From Gammaproteobacteria bacterium Ga0077536 (GTDB lineage: Bacteria > Pseudomonadota > Gammaproteobacteria > Ga0077536), in NCBI GenBank assembly GCA_001464935.1, contig LNEL01000061.1, forward strand, positions 1 to 45,662: a stretch of DNA of 45,662 nucleotides. The letters are read 5' to 3'. Positions 44,311-45,662 of this stretch are shown piece after piece. Both the position numbers and the translations under genes were made by a program. The notes beneath the pieces are model-generated. The model saw only the letters and a list, made by a program, of their open reading frames with translations. It searched no databases and was not told the DNA's origin. The stretch's first letter is position 1. Each line of letters begins with the position of its first letter.

Positions 44311-44326
44311 TGGCACGATGAATGCA
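44311..44326 (+). promoter_or_regulatory. Candidate sigma-54 promoter for cheW
   Basis: TGGCACGATGAATGCA differs from TGGCACG-N4-TTGC-W only by A for the first T of TTGC; GG and GC are correctly spaced. It is 75 bases before cheW, in the only sizeable gap (116 bases) of this gene run. Confidence 0.5.
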
Positions 44327-44400
44327 CTAATCCTTCTGCCAGGGCCTGCGACGTCGGATTTCTGTCGCATACCCGGTGGCCCAACCAGTGAGGTGAGCGT

Positions 44401-44877
44401 ATGAGCGCAGTGATGAAGCCCCAGGAGAACCAGTTCAATCGCTGGGTGACCTTCCGGCTGGCAGAGGAGATTTACGGCATCAACGTGATGCAGGTGCAGG
44501 AAGTGCTGCGCATGACGGAGATCGCGCCGGTGCCCGGTGCGCCGTCGAGTGTCATCGGCATCATCAACCTGCGCGGCAACGTGGTGACGGTCCTCGACAC
44601 CCGCGAACTGTTCGGCCTGATGCGCGAAGACGTGACCGAACAGACGCGGATCATGATCGTCGAATGCAACAAGGTGATCGTCGGCCTGCTCGTCGACAGC
44701 GTCGCCGAGGTCGTGAACCTGCAGAACACCGACATCGACTCGGCGCCTAACATCGGCAACGAGGAAAATTCGAAGTACATTCAGGGCGTCTACAGCAAGA
44801 ACGGCGAAATCCTGATCCTGGTCGACCTGAACCGCCTGCTGTCGCCCGACGCGCAGTTCTTCGGCGGCGCCTTCTGA
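44401..44877 (+). CDS. cheW: Chemotaxis adaptor CheW
   Basis: A 158-residue adaptor joining receptors to CheA. W-V-T-F-R-L-A-E-E-I-Y-G-I-N-V, V-L-R-M-T-E-I-A-P-V-P-G-A-P, G-I-I-N-L-R-G-N-V and L-V-D-S-V-A-E-V are the standard CheW segments. GAGGTGA lies before the ATG. It is followed two bases later by a small proline-rich ORF. Confidence 0.96.
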   Translation: MSAVMKPQENQFNRWVTFRLAEEIYGINVMQVQEVLRMTEIAPVPGAPSSVIGIINLRGNVVTVLDTRELFGLMREDVTEQTRIMIVECNKVIVGLLVDSVAEVVNLQNTDIDSAPNIGNEENSKYIQGVYSKNGEILILVDLNRLLSPDAQFFGGAF

Positions 44878-44879
44878 TC

Positions 44880-45056
44880 ATGGCGCCGCTTGACGTGCCG
44901 CCGATCCACCCGCCGATGCCGGCGCCGCCGGTGCGACGGGTCGAGGCGCACGAACAGCGGCAGGATTCCCGGCGGCGCCAGGCGCCGCGCCAGGCACCCG
45001 GCGAGACGCCACCCACCACACCCGACGAACCCGGTCACGTGGATATCCATGTTTGA
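44880..45056 (+). CDS. Small proline/arginine-rich protein of unknown function
   Basis: An ORF of 58 codons that begins two bases after the cheW stop and ends eight bases inside the DUF2802 gene. Composition is Pro-rich at the start (P-P-I-H-P-P-M-P-A-P-P), Arg/Gln-rich in the middle, and it ends G-H-V-D-I-H-V. The tight packing suggests translation coupled to both neighbours. I recall similar short proteins ending in a H-I/V-D motif at this place in related clusters, but not a function. It might be disordered. Confidence 0.5.
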   Translation: MAPLDVPPIHPPMPAPPVRRVEAHEQRQDSRRRQAPRQAPGETPPTTPDEPGHVDIHV

Positions 45057-45450
45057 ATTGCTGCCACTCGCGCTCTGCCTGCTGCTGGGCGCCACGTCCT
45101 TCGGGCTCGCGCTGTTCGTCCGCCAGCAGGCCCGCTGTCTGAACCTGCTGGCCGCGACCGTCCGCGAGGAACGCGCCGCGCGCGAGGAAATGGCGCGCGA
45201 TCTCGCTGCGCTGCTCGACTGCTCACGCACGATCGGCGGCCGTGTGCGCGAACAGGCCGTGCGCCAGAAATCGGTGCTCGACCGGATCAATGAAATCGCC
45301 CAGCAGGTCGACGGCGCGCCGGCCATCGAACACGTCGAACGCCTGATGGCCGATGGCCTCGGCGTCGACCAGATCAAACGGGTCTGCGAACTGTCACAGG
45401 GTGAGGCCCAGTTGCTCGAACGCTGGAAGCGACACCGCAGCGCCGCCTGA
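45049..45450 (+). CDS. DUF2802 family membrane-anchored protein
   Basis: About 133 residues: an N-terminal TM helix (residues 4-23), a charged coiled-coil stretch (about 30-85) and a C-terminal helix-turn-helix-like segment A-D-G-L-G-V-D-Q-I-K-R-V-C-E-L-S-Q-G-E-A. This is the DUF2802 pattern, a family found at the end of polar flagellar and chemotaxis clusters with unknown function. The start at 45049 lies inside the preceding small ORF. Confidence 0.8.
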   Translation: MFELLPLALCLLLGATSFGLALFVRQQARCLNLLAATVREERAAREEMARDLAALLDCSRTIGGRVREQAVRQKSVLDRINEIAQQVDGAPAIEHVERLMADGLGVDQIKRVCELSQGEAQLLERWKRHRSAA

Positions 45451-45528
45451 GCCCGACATCCTTTCCCTGCGCCGCCATCCAGTTTAAGCTTGCGCCGCGT
45501 TCCGGGCCCGGCCCGGCATTCGATTCCC

Positions 45529-45619
45529 GGAGAGGTGTCCGAGTGGTTTAAGGAGCACGCCTGGAAAGTGTGTATAGGTTAATAGCCTATCGCGGGTTCG
45601 AATCCCGCCCTCTCCGCCA
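45529..45619 (+). tRNA. tRNA-Ser (anticodon GGA)
   Basis: Acceptor arms GGAGAGG and CCTCTCC pair fully, with discriminator G and an encoded CCA at 45617-45619. The anticodon loop CTGGAAA has GGA at 45563-45565 within a five-pair stem. A long variable arm and GGTTCGAATC T-loop follow, as in class II serine tRNAs. It should read UCC and UCU. Confidence 0.96.
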
Positions 45620-45662
45620 GACCATAAAAAAAGCCCCGCTTGCGGGGCTTTTTTTATGGTCT
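45620..45662. terminator. Strong Rho-independent terminator after tRNA-Ser
   Basis: The stem GCCCCGC-TTGC-class loop is flanked by a run of seven A on the left and seven T on the right, and the pairing extends outward through ACCATA/TATGGT to the window edge. It can work in both directions. Confidence 0.9.

Noticed and set aside
45462..45488. TTTCCC and TTTAAG as a promoter for tRNA-Ser.
   Set aside because: Spacing is 15 bases and both elements match poorly; not enough to call.

Overview
The window is GC-rich (roughly two thirds G+C by eye), almost fully coding DNA from a polarly flagellated gammaproteobacterium. The gene order fleQ-fleS-fleR-fliEFGHIJ-fliK-fliLMNOPQR-flhB-flhA-flhF-fleN-fliA-cheYZAB-motC-motD-parA-cheW resembles that of Pseudomonas and Xanthomonas relatives. 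The presence of FleQ, FlhF and FleN (polar flagellum number and placement) and a ParA-type array positioner supports this. I cannot name the genus.

Layout. (1) 1-6174: the end of an O-GlcNAc-transferase-like protein, then an osmotic/carbon stress block: a GH15 glucanase and an MscS channel on the minus strand, divergent from otsA-otsB for trehalose synthesis. OtsA carries an extra N-terminal two-helix membrane module. (2) 6188-12355, minus strand: a tight six-gene operon for a UDP-amino-sugar (4,6-dehydratase, active DegT-type aminotransferase, a second aminotransferase that has lost its catalytic lysine, GNAT) that continues into a zinc metallopeptidase and an ATP-grasp ligase. A near-consensus sigma-54 box lies upstream, which ties the operon to flagellar control. 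(3) 12498-23396: fliS-fliT behind a sigma-28 box, then the regulators fleQ, fleS, fleR and the basal body, switch and export genes fliEFGHIJ. (4) 23423-25072, minus strand: UDP-glucuronate decarboxylase, a cupin and a stand-alone AsnC-type ligand-binding domain, wedged between fliJ and fliK. (5) 25091-36860: fliK and the fliL-to-fliA export, switch and regulator genes. (6) 36901-45450: chemotaxis and stator genes, ending in a DUF2802 protein. (7) A tRNA-Ser(GGA) and a strong terminator close the window.

How it fits together: FleQ with sigma-54 probably drives fleSR, fliK, fliL onward, the sugar operon and possibly cheW, through -24/-12 boxes visible before each. FliA (sigma-28, encoded here) probably drives fliST and perhaps cheA. 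FlhF and FleN set flagellar site and number. CheA, CheW, CheY, CheB and CheZ signal to FliM.

Three genes are broken as read: fleS, fliK and cheA each change frame once. In fleS and cheA the junction falls where a short conserved stretch is missing (about 23 and 35 bases by comparison with family memory). These are either real decay of motility signalling or assembly errors.

The points I find most worth following are the three FliM-like CheY-docking motifs in the CheA linker, the aminotransferase/pseudo-aminotransferase pair, and the sigma-54-linked sugar operon that includes a metallopeptidase and an ATP-grasp ligase.
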